Positions 55,016 through 64,000 of a stretch of 64,000 bases of DNA are shown in pieces. The stretch lies in NCBI RefSeq assembly GCF_018860825.1, contig NZ_JAHKPZ010000030.1, positions 163,695 to 227,694 of the forward strand, in the 5' to 3' direction. The position numbers and the translations under genes are program-made. Positions within the stretch are counted from its first letter, which is position 1, and each line of letters begins with the position of its first letter. Origin of the DNA: Lacinutrix sp. C3R15. Lineage in GTDB: Bacteria > Bacteroidota > Bacteroidia > Flavobacteriales > Flavobacteriaceae. The notes under the pieces were generated by a model, which was not told where the DNA came from, ran no database searches, and was given only the letters and a program-made list of their open reading frames with translations.

Positions 55016-56695
55016 ATGAAAACCGTCAAGTATATTTCCGTGATTTTATTATTGTTAAGTATATCCTGTTCAAATGATATTGAATTGGATCCTGTAGTGA
55101 TACCAGAAGGCTCCATTGAAAGCACATTTGGTATGAACGAATATGGTACAATAGATTTCAAAACCGTAGAAGGTATAGAAATAGGAGTAGATACTTCTGT
55201 AGAATTAGAAGCATTACACGGAGAACCTGAAGAAATAACTCAAGCAGTAGATGGTATCGTAAGATGGCAATATTTATCTGAGGGAATAGGGTTTGGCGTA
55301 AACACAACAACAGACATTATTGATAAAATATATTTATATTCTGACTTATACGAAGATTATACTACTAGTTATCCACGCGCACTGGAGGAAAATTTACAAT
55401 ATGCATTTGGCGTATTAAAAGCGAAACATCCTACCCTTAGAATTACAGATACTAATGGAAATAACTGGCCTTACGAAGCAGAAACGCTGATAGCAGCAAC
55501 TAATGGTGCAGTAAACGGAGTTTATTCTTATAATTTTGAAAACCTTGGAAGGTTCATCTTTATTTCTGATAGTATAGATAATATGGAAGGATTTGTAGTA
55601 CAAATTATCTTAGAATCTGTTGAAGGTACAGGTGGTGGAACTGGTAGTGATAACCCAGAAATATCATTTGATGACGCAGGAGAAGATAGTCAAACATTTA
55701 ATGTAGGACAGGAAGATGAAGATGATCTTAATCAGGATATTATTACCGTGGGAGGTACAGGTATACTTGTAGAAAACAATGGTTTTATAGGTGTTAGTAC
55801 TGAAGATGCTAGTGATGATGGTGCTACTGCAGTTTTTACTTTTGACGTAACTACAAATGCAACTACTGCATTTGATGCTACTTTAAATTTAGAGTTAGCA
55901 AAAAGAGCAAAAGGTAGCGTTACCGGAATAGTTTCTGTAACAGGTTATCCAGATACACCTTTTTCTTATGCAGCTACTTCAACAGAGAATGGTGGTAGTG
56001 CTCCAGCTATCGATTTTGAATTCCCATCAACGATTTCATTGGTTTCAGGCTCACCGCTTACTGTGACTATTACACTAGATGAGATGTTAACGGAAGGTAA
56101 TACAACAAATCCGATATTTAGATTATCAAAAGTAACTGTAGTGAAAGATGGTAATACACCTCAACCTACACAAAATACTTGGCTTGATATAGACAATTCC
56201 ATTTCTAATGTAACATTATCAACTACTTGTACGGACTGTTCTATAGCAACAGTAGCAAATCCTGATGCTGCAGATGCAGAAGCTACGAATGTAACAAAAT
56301 GGACTGTAGGTTCTACTTCTGGTAGTGGAAATAAAAGCCTTAGTTTTGATTTCAACCCAGGAGAGGGTGTTACACTTGCTGATTATGCTAATTTAACAGT
56401 AACCGTACGTATGTACTGGCCTAGCTTCAATGATATTACTAATTTTGATGCTAATAAACGTATTAGAATCTATTTAAGTGATGGAAATGCTGCACAACAA
56501 GTACAAGGTAATTTTGAGGAATCGAACGAAGCGAATTGGCATACTATGGTATTTGATTTTACAGGAACACCATCAGGTGCTGAACTAACATCAGATGTAA
56601 TTAGTGGAGAAATTAGATTAATAGGTAATAACTTTACAAATATTGATAATGGTCTTGAATTTTATATTGACACGATCACTTATGATATAAATTAA
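55016..56695 (+). CDS. Surface lipoprotein with beta-sandwich domains (possible glycan-binding protein)
   Basis: 559 residues. Lipoprotein signal ending LSISC (Cys 18) followed by SNDIE; the acidic residues after the Cys resemble flavobacterial surface export. There is an N-terminal alpha/beta part (about 35-205), an acidic linker (TGGGTGSDNPE, near 210), a middle beta domain (about 225-375) and a C-terminal beta sandwich (about 385-559) ending in GLEFYIDTITYDIN. It has no SusD features. The last domain shares its layout with the N-terminal module of the next gene, so binding of the polysaccharide at the cell surface is a reasonable guess. Confidence 0.6.
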   Translation: MKTVKYISVILLLLSISCSNDIELDPVVIPEGSIESTFGMNEYGTIDFKTVEGIEIGVDTSVELEALHGEPEEITQAVDGIVRWQYLSEGIGFGVNTTTDIIDKIYLYSDLYEDYTTSYPRALEENLQYAFGVLKAKHPTLRITDTNGNNWPYEAETLIAATNGAVNGVYSYNFENLGRFIFISDSIDNMEGFVVQIILESVEGTGGGTGSDNPEISFDDAGEDSQTFNVGQEDEDDLNQDIITVGGTGILVENNGFIGVSTEDASDDGATAVFTFDVTTNATTAFDATLNLELAKRAKGSVTGIVSVTGYPDTPFSYAATSTENGGSAPAIDFEFPSTISLVSGSPLTVTITLDEMLTEGNTTNPIFRLSKVTVVKDGNTPQPTQNTWLDIDNSISNVTLSTTCTDCSIATVANPDAADAEATNVTKWTVGSTSGSGNKSLSFDFNPGEGVTLADYANLTVTVRMYWPSFNDITNFDANKRIRIYLSDGNAAQQVQGNFEESNEANWHTMVFDFTGTPSGAELTSDVISGEIRLIGNNFTNIDNGLEFYIDTITYDIN

Positions 56696-57086
56696 GAGTA
56701 ATTAGAACGTAAGGTTTTAAAATTATGATCTAAAATAGAGAATAGAACAAAAAAGACTTTACGCTTTATTAAAAAAGAATAGATTATTCGTTTAATTAGA
56801 ATACATGACAATAAAAAGTCCTTAGATACATTTTTAACTAAGGGCTTTTTTATTTGTATAAAACAAATATCCCCACAGTTTACAATTACCACTTTATCGT
56901 ATTGTTCATAAAAGCCACACTTAAGAATTAAATAATTTCAGGCAACAATACAAAGTATCCATAAAAAAGAGGAAATAATCACTTGCTCTTTTTAAAAGAA
57001 TAATGAATTTCTTTTAGTTAATTACCAATGATGTTTTAGAGCAAGTATTTGACTATTTTCAGAAACGCGATTCCCTATTCACAATA
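56696..57086. other. Intergenic stretch between lipoprotein and T9SS enzyme
   Basis: About 390 bp, AT-rich, no open frame worth calling. It contains the terminator hairpin described separately and leads into the -7 box at 57087. Confidence 0.5.
56815..56852 (+). terminator. Terminator after the surface lipoprotein
   Basis: AAGTCCTTAG and CTAAGGGCTT pair with one G-T pair, with an A run before and TTTTTT after. A good intrinsic terminator. Confidence 0.8.
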
Positions 57087-57094
57087 TATCTTTG
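57087..57094 (+). promoter_or_regulatory. -7 box of the T9SS enzyme gene
   Basis: TATCTTTG matches the TAnnTTTG consensus in all eight positions and lies 30 bp upstream of the ATG. No clear -33 TTTG is seen at the usual distance. Confidence 0.55.
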
Positions 57095-57124
57095 ATTTAA
57101 TAATTAAACGTTAACTTATTAATA

Positions 57125-59089
57125 ATGAATAAATTTCTACCAGCTTTCTTTTTTTCACTGTTTTTCGTTCAATTAACTAATGCCCAATTTTTATGGTACG
57201 AAAATGAAACAAATACCTTTAAAATTGAACAAGAAAGTACAAGTTCAGGCACATTTCTTAGAGATATCCCTAATCCAGATATTACCGGAATAAATACAAA
57301 TAATTCCGTTTCTAAATTTAATAGAGCAGCTGGTCAAGAGGCTTTTTTACAATTCGATGTATATAATGCTGTAACCGATTTCTCAGGATATTCCGTAACA
57401 TTTAAGGCTTATATCGATATTCCTACAGCTGCATTAACAGCAAATAACTCAAAAATAAGTGTACACTTTTCCAATGCAACTGTTAGTACAGAAAGTGCTA
57501 TAGAACGCAACTTTACCGTTGGGCAACAATGGGAAACGTTCACCTTTAATTTTAATGGTACTTCAATTCCTAACGCGGTTATCAATGCCAATGGCTATCA
57601 ACGTATTGCTTTAGGATTTGCTAATGGCACAGCAACAGTTCCTACAACCACCTATTATATAGATTCCATTAGTGGTTCAACAGATCAAGTAGTAGATGTC
57701 GCTTCACACCAAGCCTCATGGCTATCTGGTTCTTGGGGAATTACCTTTCCTGTTTATGGAGGTGAGCGTTTAGATACTGAAGTTGCAGGCGGTTATGATC
57801 TTCCTGATGGTGCTCAAGAAGTGGTAGATGAATTGCCTGCTGTAGGTCACGTGATTACAAACTTGTCTTATTTTGCCCATTCCCATTATTTCGCACTTAG
57901 ACAGAATAGCAATGTAGATGTCGCTACTGAAATTCATGAAGCATTAGTACCTAGCGTAGCCAATCAAAACATCCTTTTTGAGGTCATGCAAAAGTTTAAA
58001 GATGATGGCAAAAAAATTATTTTGTACATCTCTACCAATTATTTAGATAGAGCTATTGATGATGGCGCAGATATTGAAGCGGCTTGGATTAATTACTACA
58101 CGAACAATTTTGCTGGTGACGAATATGCAGCATACAAGGATTTAATTGAAGGTTTTGTACTAGAAGTTAAAGAGTATGCCGATGGTTATTGGTTAGATAC
58201 TACTGCACAGCTTCATAATGATGGAAATTTAGAGGATTTTGTTCAAATGATTAGAAATGCAGATCCAGGTGCTATCATATCTGCGCAACCCAATGGTGCC
58301 TACTTGCAAGATGAAAATGGCAATAATATTTTAGTAGATTCTGATGGATTGGATGACGAGGATGATACCAATTATAAAATAGTAAGTTTTGAAGGCGTAA
58401 ATACCTATCAAGATTTTACAAGTGGTCATGTCACACCTCTAGGACAAGGAGCGCCTCCTAATTCATGGGCTTATGAAGAATTCACCATACCTGCAATGGT
58501 TGCAAACCCTTGGTCTATGTATAATGGGAATACGGTATTAAAACACGCATGGTTTCCGGTAAGAGCAAGATGGCATGTTTCTTCACAACCATTAATCTTT
58601 GGCATAGAAGATGGATATAGATTTACTAAACGCTTGGTTCAAGCCAATGCTGGAGTGACATTTGCTACAACCATAGATGATGTAAACAATAAAGGGTTTA
58701 TGATGGCAGATGAAATGCTTATTATGAAAACAATTAACGATAGATTATTATCTAACCCTGTTCCTGCTTGTGTGCCTTACGTAAGACCTGAAGGCGCTTA
58801 TTTAGTAGGTGAAGAGCCTTTATCTGTAGATTCCTTTAACACATCTTCGGAGGTTAAGTTTTACCCAAATCCTGTAGCAGATAGGTTAACCATAAAAAGA
58901 ACATCTACCGCTATAAATCACATAACCGTAATAAACGTTTTAGGAACTAAAGTACTACATAAGTTATGGGATAATGGATCTACATCAACACAAGTAGATG
59001 TATCTTCTTTACCTTCCGGAATTTATTTTATAAAACTGTCGAATGGTAGTAAACATAGCATCACTCGAAAAATAATAGTCTCTAAATAA
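57125..59089 (+). CDS. Type IX-secreted multidomain enzyme, unassigned barrel glycosidase
   Basis: 654 residues: signal peptide (1-20), an N-terminal CBM-like beta sandwich (about 22-182, closing TYYIDSISG), a central alpha/beta region (about 195-560) and a type IX C-terminal sorting domain (about 575-654, VKFYPNPVADRLTI ... SGIYFIKL). The central region has barrel strands KKIILYIST and the strand EVKEYADGYWLDTTAQ with D358 where clan GH-R enzymes (GH29, GH107) carry their nucleophile. It is the only type IX cargo in the window and so a candidate endo-enzyme for the first cut outside the cell. The family is not recognised with certainty. Confidence 0.7.
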   Translation: MNKFLPAFFFSLFFVQLTNAQFLWYENETNTFKIEQESTSSGTFLRDIPNPDITGINTNNSVSKFNRAAGQEAFLQFDVYNAVTDFSGYSVTFKAYIDIPTAALTANNSKISVHFSNATVSTESAIERNFTVGQQWETFTFNFNGTSIPNAVINANGYQRIALGFANGTATVPTTTYYIDSISGSTDQVVDVASHQASWLSGSWGITFPVYGGERLDTEVAGGYDLPDGAQEVVDELPAVGHVITNLSYFAHSHYFALRQNSNVDVATEIHEALVPSVANQNILFEVMQKFKDDGKKIILYISTNYLDRAIDDGADIEAAWINYYTNNFAGDEYAAYKDLIEGFVLEVKEYADGYWLDTTAQLHNDGNLEDFVQMIRNADPGAIISAQPNGAYLQDENGNNILVDSDGLDDEDDTNYKIVSFEGVNTYQDFTSGHVTPLGQGAPPNSWAYEEFTIPAMVANPWSMYNGNTVLKHAWFPVRARWHVSSQPLIFGIEDGYRFTKRLVQANAGVTFATTIDDVNNKGFMMADEMLIMKTINDRLLSNPVPACVPYVRPEGAYLVGEEPLSVDSFNTSSEVKFYPNPVADRLTIKRTSTAINHITVINVLGTKVLHKLWDNGSTSTQVDVSSLPSGIYFIKLSNGSKHSITRKIIVSK

Positions 59090-59185
59090 ATAAGAATCCA
59101 TTCAGTAAGAAATATATACAAACAGAAAATTGTTTCAAATTAGACCATTTTTAACTGTTCAAAAATCGATTATATAAGTAAAATT

Positions 59186-60613
59186 ATGAATAATATTAGA
59201 ATTACATTAGCAATTACCGCCTTATTTGTATGTATATCCTCCTTTTCACAGGAAGCCAAAAAGCCAAATATTATTTTAATTATGGCCGATGATGTCAGTT
59301 GGAACTGTTTTGGAACTTACGGCGCAGAAGATTATGAAACACCTAATATTGATGCCTTAGCTTCTAAAGGCATAAAGTTTAATCATTGTTATTCTACACC
59401 AATTTGCACGCCTTCTAGGGTAAAAATAATGACTGGGCAATATAATTTCAGGAATTATACCCATTTTGGATACCTAAATCCTAAAGACAAAACATTTGGA
59501 AACTTAATGAAAGATGCTGGTTACAAAACAGCTATTGCCGGGAAATGGCAATTAAACGGATTGTACCATAATGCGGAAGGTAGTTTAGACCCAAATAGAC
59601 CACAAAAAGCTGGTTTTGACGAATCTTATTTATGGCAAGTAACATCACAAAAAAAAGGAATGAATGGCGGAGGAGAACGTTTTTGGAGTCCACCTTTAGA
59701 ACGCAATGGGAAAATGATTAGTGTAGAAGATAATAATGGCAAATATGGACCTGATATTATGTCTGATTTTGTCTGTGATTTTATTGAGAAGAATAAAAAC
59801 GAACCATTTTTTGTGTACTACCCAACGGTTTTGGTGCATAGTCCTTTTGTACCTACCCCAGAAACAATTGGTAACCGATCTAAGGGGCAAGAAGCAAACA
59901 GAGCTCCAAGAGATAGAGACTTAAAAAAAGCCAATTATGTGGCTATGGTAAATTATTTAGATAAAATAGTTGGTAAAATCGTAAAGAAAGTGGAAGATGA
60001 AGGGCTCCTTGAAAACACGATTATTTTATTTACATCTGATAATGGGACAGAATCTATAACCTCTAGTTGGAATGGACAAGATATTAAAGGTGCTAAAGGA
60101 AAAACAGTAGACATGGGAACACATGTGCCATTTATTGCATATTGGAAAGGACATACGCCAAAGGGCATGGAAAGTGAAGACTTAATAGACTTCACCGATT
60201 TCTATACCACCTTTGCTGAAGCTGCTTCATTAAAAATGACCGACAAAGACCCAATTGACGGACGTAGTTTTTTACCACAATTACAAGGCGAAGTAGGAAA
60301 ACCAAGAGATTGGGTATTTTGGCACTATCAACCTTACTGGGGAAAACCGGGCAAGTATAAAGGTGCTCAATTCGTCAGAAACCAAGAGTATAAACTGTAT
60401 AGTGATGGTGGAATGTATCATGTACCTAGTGATATTCATGAAAAGAAGAATCTGTTATTAGAAGCACATAATACTTCGGTTAAAAACACAAAAGAAAATC
60501 TTCAACAGGTTTTGGATCAAGCCCCTCCTGCTCCTTCTGTGGATGAAAATAGAGAATCAAAAGAAAGACCTGTATATCCTACTTGGAAGAATATGGTGAA
60601 CCCAAATGATTAA
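59186..60613 (+). CDS. S1 sulfatase
   Basis: 475 residues with a signal peptide (1-21). Metal loop MADDVSWNCFG, formylglycine site C74 in PICTPSRVKIMTGQYNFR and TSDNGTESI are intact; the KWQLNG segment has Gln where KWHLG is usual. The His of KWH is a substrate-pocket residue in many sulfatases, so its replacement may alter substrate choice. The gene is separated by about 100 bp from the T9SS enzyme. Confidence 0.92.
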   Translation: MNNIRITLAITALFVCISSFSQEAKKPNIILIMADDVSWNCFGTYGAEDYETPNIDALASKGIKFNHCYSTPICTPSRVKIMTGQYNFRNYTHFGYLNPKDKTFGNLMKDAGYKTAIAGKWQLNGLYHNAEGSLDPNRPQKAGFDESYLWQVTSQKKGMNGGGERFWSPPLERNGKMISVEDNNGKYGPDIMSDFVCDFIEKNKNEPFFVYYPTVLVHSPFVPTPETIGNRSKGQEANRAPRDRDLKKANYVAMVNYLDKIVGKIVKKVEDEGLLENTIILFTSDNGTESITSSWNGQDIKGAKGKTVDMGTHVPFIAYWKGHTPKGMESEDLIDFTDFYTTFAEAASLKMTDKDPIDGRSFLPQLQGEVGKPRDWVFWHYQPYWGKPGKYKGAQFVRNQEYKLYSDGGMYHVPSDIHEKKNLLLEAHNTSVKNTKENLQQVLDQAPPAPSVDENRESKERPVYPTWKNMVNPND

Positions 60614-60741
60614 AGGAAATATAATGATTTATAGTAGTTTCATTTATAATTAACCTTAGACAAGACAATAAACAATAGCCTATTAATAAACGGCCTATAA
60701 ATGAATACAGAAAGATTAATATTTAAATTAAGAATTAAATA

Positions 60742-62205
60742 ATGAGAAAGAATACCTTTTTATTACTTGTTACTACATTGCTGTTTTTTAATAGCTATAG
60801 TCAAACTAAACAAAAGCAAAACAGCAAAAAGCCCAATGTAGTAATCATTTTTATAGACGATGAAGGTTATGGTGATGTAGGAAGTTATGGCGCAACTGGC
60901 TTCCAAACACCTAATTTAGACCATGTGGCAAGTCAAGGAATGAGGTTTACAAATTATTATGCGGCTCAGCCTGTATGTAGTGCCTCACGTGCTGGTATTT
61001 TAACAGGTTCTTATCCCAATAGAATAGGTATTGCAGCGGCTTTAACGCCACTCCATAAAAAAGGAATTAATAGCAATGAACTAACAATTGCCGAAATGTT
61101 TAAAGAACAAGGATATAAAACGGCTTGTTTTGGTAAATGGCATTTAGGATGGCAAAAAGAATTTTTACCATTACAACATGGTTTTGATGAGTATGTAGGT
61201 TTACCATATTCAAATGATATGTGGCCTCGTGACAACACAACTGGAGAAAAAGTACCCACAACACATAAACGTTCCAGATTTCCAGAACTTCCTTTGATGG
61301 AAGGGAACGAAATTAAAAAACATATAACATCGTTAAAAGATCAAGACGAGTTAACAACACTTTACACAGATAAGGCTGTTGATTTTATCAATAAAAATGC
61401 AAAAGAGCCATTCTTTTTATATGTGCCACATTCTATGGGCCATGTTCCTTTGGGCGTCTCTAAAAAATTTAGAGGTAAGAGTGAGCAAGGATTGTATGGT
61501 GATGTTATGATGGAAATTGATTGGTCGGTAGGTGAGATTAGCAAAGCATTAGAAAAAAATAAAATTGCAGACAATACCATATTTATTTTTACCTCAGACA
61601 ATGGACCTTGGTTAAGTTATGGAAATCATGCGGGTTCTTCAGGAGGATTGAGAGAAGGTAAGTTAACGAGTTGGGAAGGAGGGCAACGTGTACCTTTTAT
61701 CATTCGTTGGCCAGGAAATGTACCCAAAGGAACAGTTTGTAATAAATTAGCCTGTGCTATAGATTTACTACCTACCCTTGCGGCGATTACAGACGGAAAA
61801 CTATCTGAAAATAAAATTGACGGAGTAGATATATCATCACTTTGGAGAGGAGATTTTGAGTCAACACCTCGAGAGACGATTCTTTATTACTATGGAAAAA
61901 ATAATTTAAACGCTGTTAGAAAAGGAAACTGGAAATTGGTTTTACCACATAAGTATAAATTTCAAAATACACTAGCAGGAAAAGATGGTGCTCCAGGAAG
62001 AAAAGATAGAATGAATATTGAAAAACCTGAGCTTTACAATATGTCTAGAGATCCAGGAGAGCGATACAATGTAATTGCTTCTCATCCAGAAAAAGTAAAA
62101 GAACTAATGGTTGTTGTAGAAAAGTACCGAAAAGAACTAGGAGATTTAAATGTAGGAATTGCAACAGGAAGTGAAAACAGAGAAATAGGTCAGTTAGAAA
62201 GATAA
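60742..62205 (+). CDS. S1 sulfatase, CSASR type
   Basis: 487 residues with a signal peptide (1-20). Metal loop FIDDEGYGDVGSYG, formylglycine site C79 in PVCSASRAGILTGSYPNR (Ala replaces the common Pro, still within the accepted CxP/AxR pattern), GKWHLGWQ and TSDNGPWLSYG are intact. It has the look of arylsulfatase A-like enzymes. It lies 128 bp after the preceding sulfatase. Confidence 0.93.
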   Translation: MRKNTFLLLVTTLLFFNSYSQTKQKQNSKKPNVVIIFIDDEGYGDVGSYGATGFQTPNLDHVASQGMRFTNYYAAQPVCSASRAGILTGSYPNRIGIAAALTPLHKKGINSNELTIAEMFKEQGYKTACFGKWHLGWQKEFLPLQHGFDEYVGLPYSNDMWPRDNTTGEKVPTTHKRSRFPELPLMEGNEIKKHITSLKDQDELTTLYTDKAVDFINKNAKEPFFLYVPHSMGHVPLGVSKKFRGKSEQGLYGDVMMEIDWSVGEISKALEKNKIADNTIFIFTSDNGPWLSYGNHAGSSGGLREGKLTSWEGGQRVPFIIRWPGNVPKGTVCNKLACAIDLLPTLAAITDGKLSENKIDGVDISSLWRGDFESTPRETILYYYGKNNLNAVRKGNWKLVLPHKYKFQNTLAGKDGAPGRKDRMNIEKPELYNMSRDPGERYNVIASHPEKVKELMVVVEKYRKELGDLNVGIATGSENREIGQLER

Positions 62206-62529
62206 ATTTAAGATCACATCGTTGGTAACAAAGTAGCTTTTTAGCAAAAAACTACGAAAACGGAATAACGTATTTATATAAATAGGGATTGAGCTGCTGA
62301 ATCAAAATATAAAGAATTGAACAATAAATAGAGCAAGTAAATGATAGATTAAAGAAACTTTAAAAACAAACTTAACCCTAATTTTGGGTTGTACTCTTGA
62401 AAAGATCAAGATACTTAAAACCTATTGGAGAAAGAAATGTTAAATAGAAGTACTTGTCTTAGAGAGAAGAACCTAATGAAGCCAGAATTATTCATTTAAA
62501 AAAATACTAAAAAATTAAAAAACATATTT
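62206..62529. other. Intergenic stretch before the DUF1080-type gene
   Basis: About 320 bp, stop-rich in all frames. No terminator hairpin, palindrome or convincing -7 box was seen. Nothing else can be supported here. Confidence 0.5.
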
Positions 62530-63297
62530 ATGAACAAACATATTCTTTATTTTTTCGTTTTAATGCTCATCAATTCTTGTGGGACACAAAAAGACATTGA
62601 AAAATCAAGCCAAACTGCGCAACAGATTCAAACGCTACCATTTACGAATCTTGATTTGAAAGATCTTTCAGATTTTAAACCTACTTCAAAAAACTGGCAA
62701 ATTGTAAGTGAAGCAATAGTAGACACTTCCAAAAAAAGAAGCATTTCAGCGATGGATGGCATTGGTGTATTATTAAACACTCCAAAAAAAGGAAGCAGAA
62801 AAAATATTTTCACAAACTTTGAACATGGAGATATTGAGCTAGAGTTGGAAGTAATGATGCCCATAGCATCTAATTCTGGCATTTACCTACAAGGAAGATA
62901 TGAAATTCAACTTTATGACAGTTGGAATGTAAAAGAGCCTACATATGCGGATATGGGTGCTATTTACCAACGCTGGAACAAAACAGCAGAAAAAGGAAAA
63001 CAAGGTTACGAAGGGCATCCACCTGCTATAAACGCGGCCAAAGCTCCTGGTTTGTGGCAACATATTAAAATAAAATTTACCGCACCTACTTTTGACAATG
63101 CAGGAAATAAAACTAAAAACGCAAAATTTGATGAAGTTTGGTTAAACGGTACATTGTTACATAAAAATATTGAAGTTACTGGACCAACTAGAGCCGCTGC
63201 TTTTGAAACCGAAACTCCTTTGGCTCCAATTATGATTCAAGGAGATCATGGTCCTGTTGCGTTTAAAAATATGAAATACAAATTACACACAAAATAA
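62530..63297 (+). CDS. DUF1080 (3-keto-disaccharide hydrolase-like) lipoprotein
   Basis: 255 residues. Lipoprotein signal ending INSC (Cys 17). The laminin-G/concanavalin-like beta fold of the DUF1080 family fills about 40-255 (FEHGDIELELEVMMPIASNSGIYLQGRYEIQLYDSW, GLWQHIKIKFTAPTFD, PIMIQGDHGPVAFKNMKY). Some members hydrolyse 3-keto-glucosides; others are only sugar-binding. It ends the polysaccharide locus; whether it belongs functionally is uncertain. Confidence 0.85.
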   Translation: MNKHILYFFVLMLINSCGTQKDIEKSSQTAQQIQTLPFTNLDLKDLSDFKPTSKNWQIVSEAIVDTSKKRSISAMDGIGVLLNTPKKGSRKNIFTNFEHGDIELELEVMMPIASNSGIYLQGRYEIQLYDSWNVKEPTYADMGAIYQRWNKTAEKGKQGYEGHPPAINAAKAPGLWQHIKIKFTAPTFDNAGNKTKNAKFDEVWLNGTLLHKNIEVTGPTRAAAFETETPLAPIMIQGDHGPVAFKNMKYKLHTK

Positions 63298-63392
63298 AAG
63301 ATTTAGAAATTCGGTTTTGGTTGTTTTTTCTTTAAAAAAGATAGCTAACCAAAGTAAAGCATCGATTTATTAAAAAGGTTAAAATTTGCAAA

Positions 63393-64000
63393 GTGAAAGT
63401 CAGAAGAAATTTATATAGAAACGTTATACTGTTAATTACTGTTTTTACAACAGTAAATTTATATGCAGATAAGTTTACATATAATGAGAAAAAGCTTGGT
63501 GGAGATTTTAAACTGATTTTTTATACTTCAGAAAAAGACAAGGCCGATTTAATTGCTAACCAGACCTATTTATTAGTTGATTCTTTAAACGAAATTTTCA
63601 GTAATTATTTAAAAAACAGCGAAATAAGTGTACTGAATAAAAACGGAAAACTTAAAAATGCTTCATTCCAATTAGCAACACTTTTAAAACTGTCACAACA
63701 TGCCCATCTAAAAACAAATGGTTATTTTGATGTTTCGGTAAAACCACTAATTGAATTTTGGAATAAAGCCGAAAAAAGAAATAAGTTTCCTTCGGAGAAA
63801 TCTTTAATAAATCAACAGAAATTTATTGGATTAAATTCCGTTTTAACCATTAAAAATTCTGACGATATTTACTTAAAAAGAAAGAGTGAATTAGACTTAG
63901 GAGGCATCGCCAAAGGATATATCATTGATGAAGTTTATGCATTTCTAAAGAAAAAAAATATCACTTCTTTTTTAATTGAGGCTGCAGGTGACATTAGAGT
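63393..64000 (+). CDS. ApbE-type FAD:protein FMN transferase, N-terminal part (runs off right edge)
   Basis: About 202 residues visible from a GTG start at 63393; no ATG is available in this frame after the stop at 63342-63344. A signal-like N-terminus (VILLITVFTTVNLYA) is followed by the ApbE fold: LVDSLNEIFSNYLKNSEIS, YFDVSVKPLIEFW and the hallmark LDLGGIAKGYIIDE. The enzyme attaches FMN to Thr residues of exported flavoproteins such as Nqr/Rnf subunits. The C-terminal half is outside the window. It is probably unrelated to the sugar locus. Confidence 0.88.
   Translation, partial: MKVRRNLYRNVILLITVFTTVNLYADKFTYNEKKLGGDFKLIFYTSEKDKADLIANQTYLLVDSLNEIFSNYLKNSEISVLNKNGKLKNASFQLATLLKLSQHAHLKTNGYFDVSVKPLIEFWNKAEKRNKFPSEKSLINQQKFIGLNSVLTIKNSDDIYLKRKSELDLGGIAKGYIIDEVYAFLKKKNITSFLIEAAGDIR

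Noticed and set aside
55016-56695. SusD-like protein
   Set aside because: The lipoprotein next to the T9SS enzyme was considered as SusD, but it is beta-rich with an acidic linker and lacks the helical TPR-like body of SusD.
1-64000. CRISPR array, tRNA, rRNA, insertion sequence or prophage
   Set aside because: No regularly spaced direct repeats, no tRNA-like cloverleaf, no transposase or integrase and no phage structural gene were seen on reading both strands.

Overview
The window looks like chromosomal DNA of a marine member of the Flavobacteriaceae (Bacteroidota). It is very AT-rich. It carries a type IX secretion C-terminal signal, TonB-dependent uptake, many Bacteroidota-style lipoproteins and promoter -7 boxes of the TAnnTTTG type. 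The far left (1-1731, minus) is the N-terminal part of a secreted Cys-rich repeat protein that runs off the edge.

Region 2.3-19.5 kb is a general stress and envelope-maintenance block. On the minus strand are four tandem-UspA universal stress proteins, an ATP-cone/PD-(D/E)XK protein, a beta-CASP metallo-beta-lactamase RNase-like protein, Hsp20 and a small helical protein. On the plus strand are a TerB-like protein with a HlyD/permease/ATPase exporter, then a small protein, CbpA, CbpM and an MscS channel, then a flavin-binding PNPOx-like protein. A divergent sigma-70-like regulator and an Mla (MlaE-MlaF-MlaD) phospholipid transporter follow on the minus strand. Eight CRP/FNR-type palindromes (TGAY-N4-RTCA, one degenerate) lie in front of these units. 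Each sits with its centre exactly 33 bp upstream of the centre of a TAnnTTTG-like -7 box, so the block looks like one regulon. One of the eight drives no obvious protein and may make a small RNA.

Region 19.9-63.3 kb is a large sulfated-polysaccharide utilisation locus. It holds 12 intact S1 sulfatases and one sulfatase remnant, a lipoprotein formylglycine-generating enzyme that could activate them, two GH29-type fucosidases, a GH95-like enzyme, two putative glycosidases resembling the hypothetical GHL15 group, two alpha/beta-hydrolase esterases, a DUF1080-type lipoprotein, a surface lipoprotein and a secreted type IX cargo enzyme of unassigned family. Uptake is by a TonB receptor resembling the Xanthomonas/Caulobacter type; no SusD is present. 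The locus is organised around a divergent promoter at 33.5-33.7 kb: TonB receptor, GH29, GHL15-like and three sulfatases go left; GH29, GHL15-like and nine sulfatases plus accessory genes go right. The enzyme set (alpha-fucosidases, many sulfatases, esterases) best fits a fucose-rich sulfated algal polysaccharide such as fucoidan; this is inference, not demonstrated.

The right edge (63393-64000) is the start of an ApbE-type flavin transferase. No rRNA, tRNA, CRISPR array, insertion sequence or prophage was seen.
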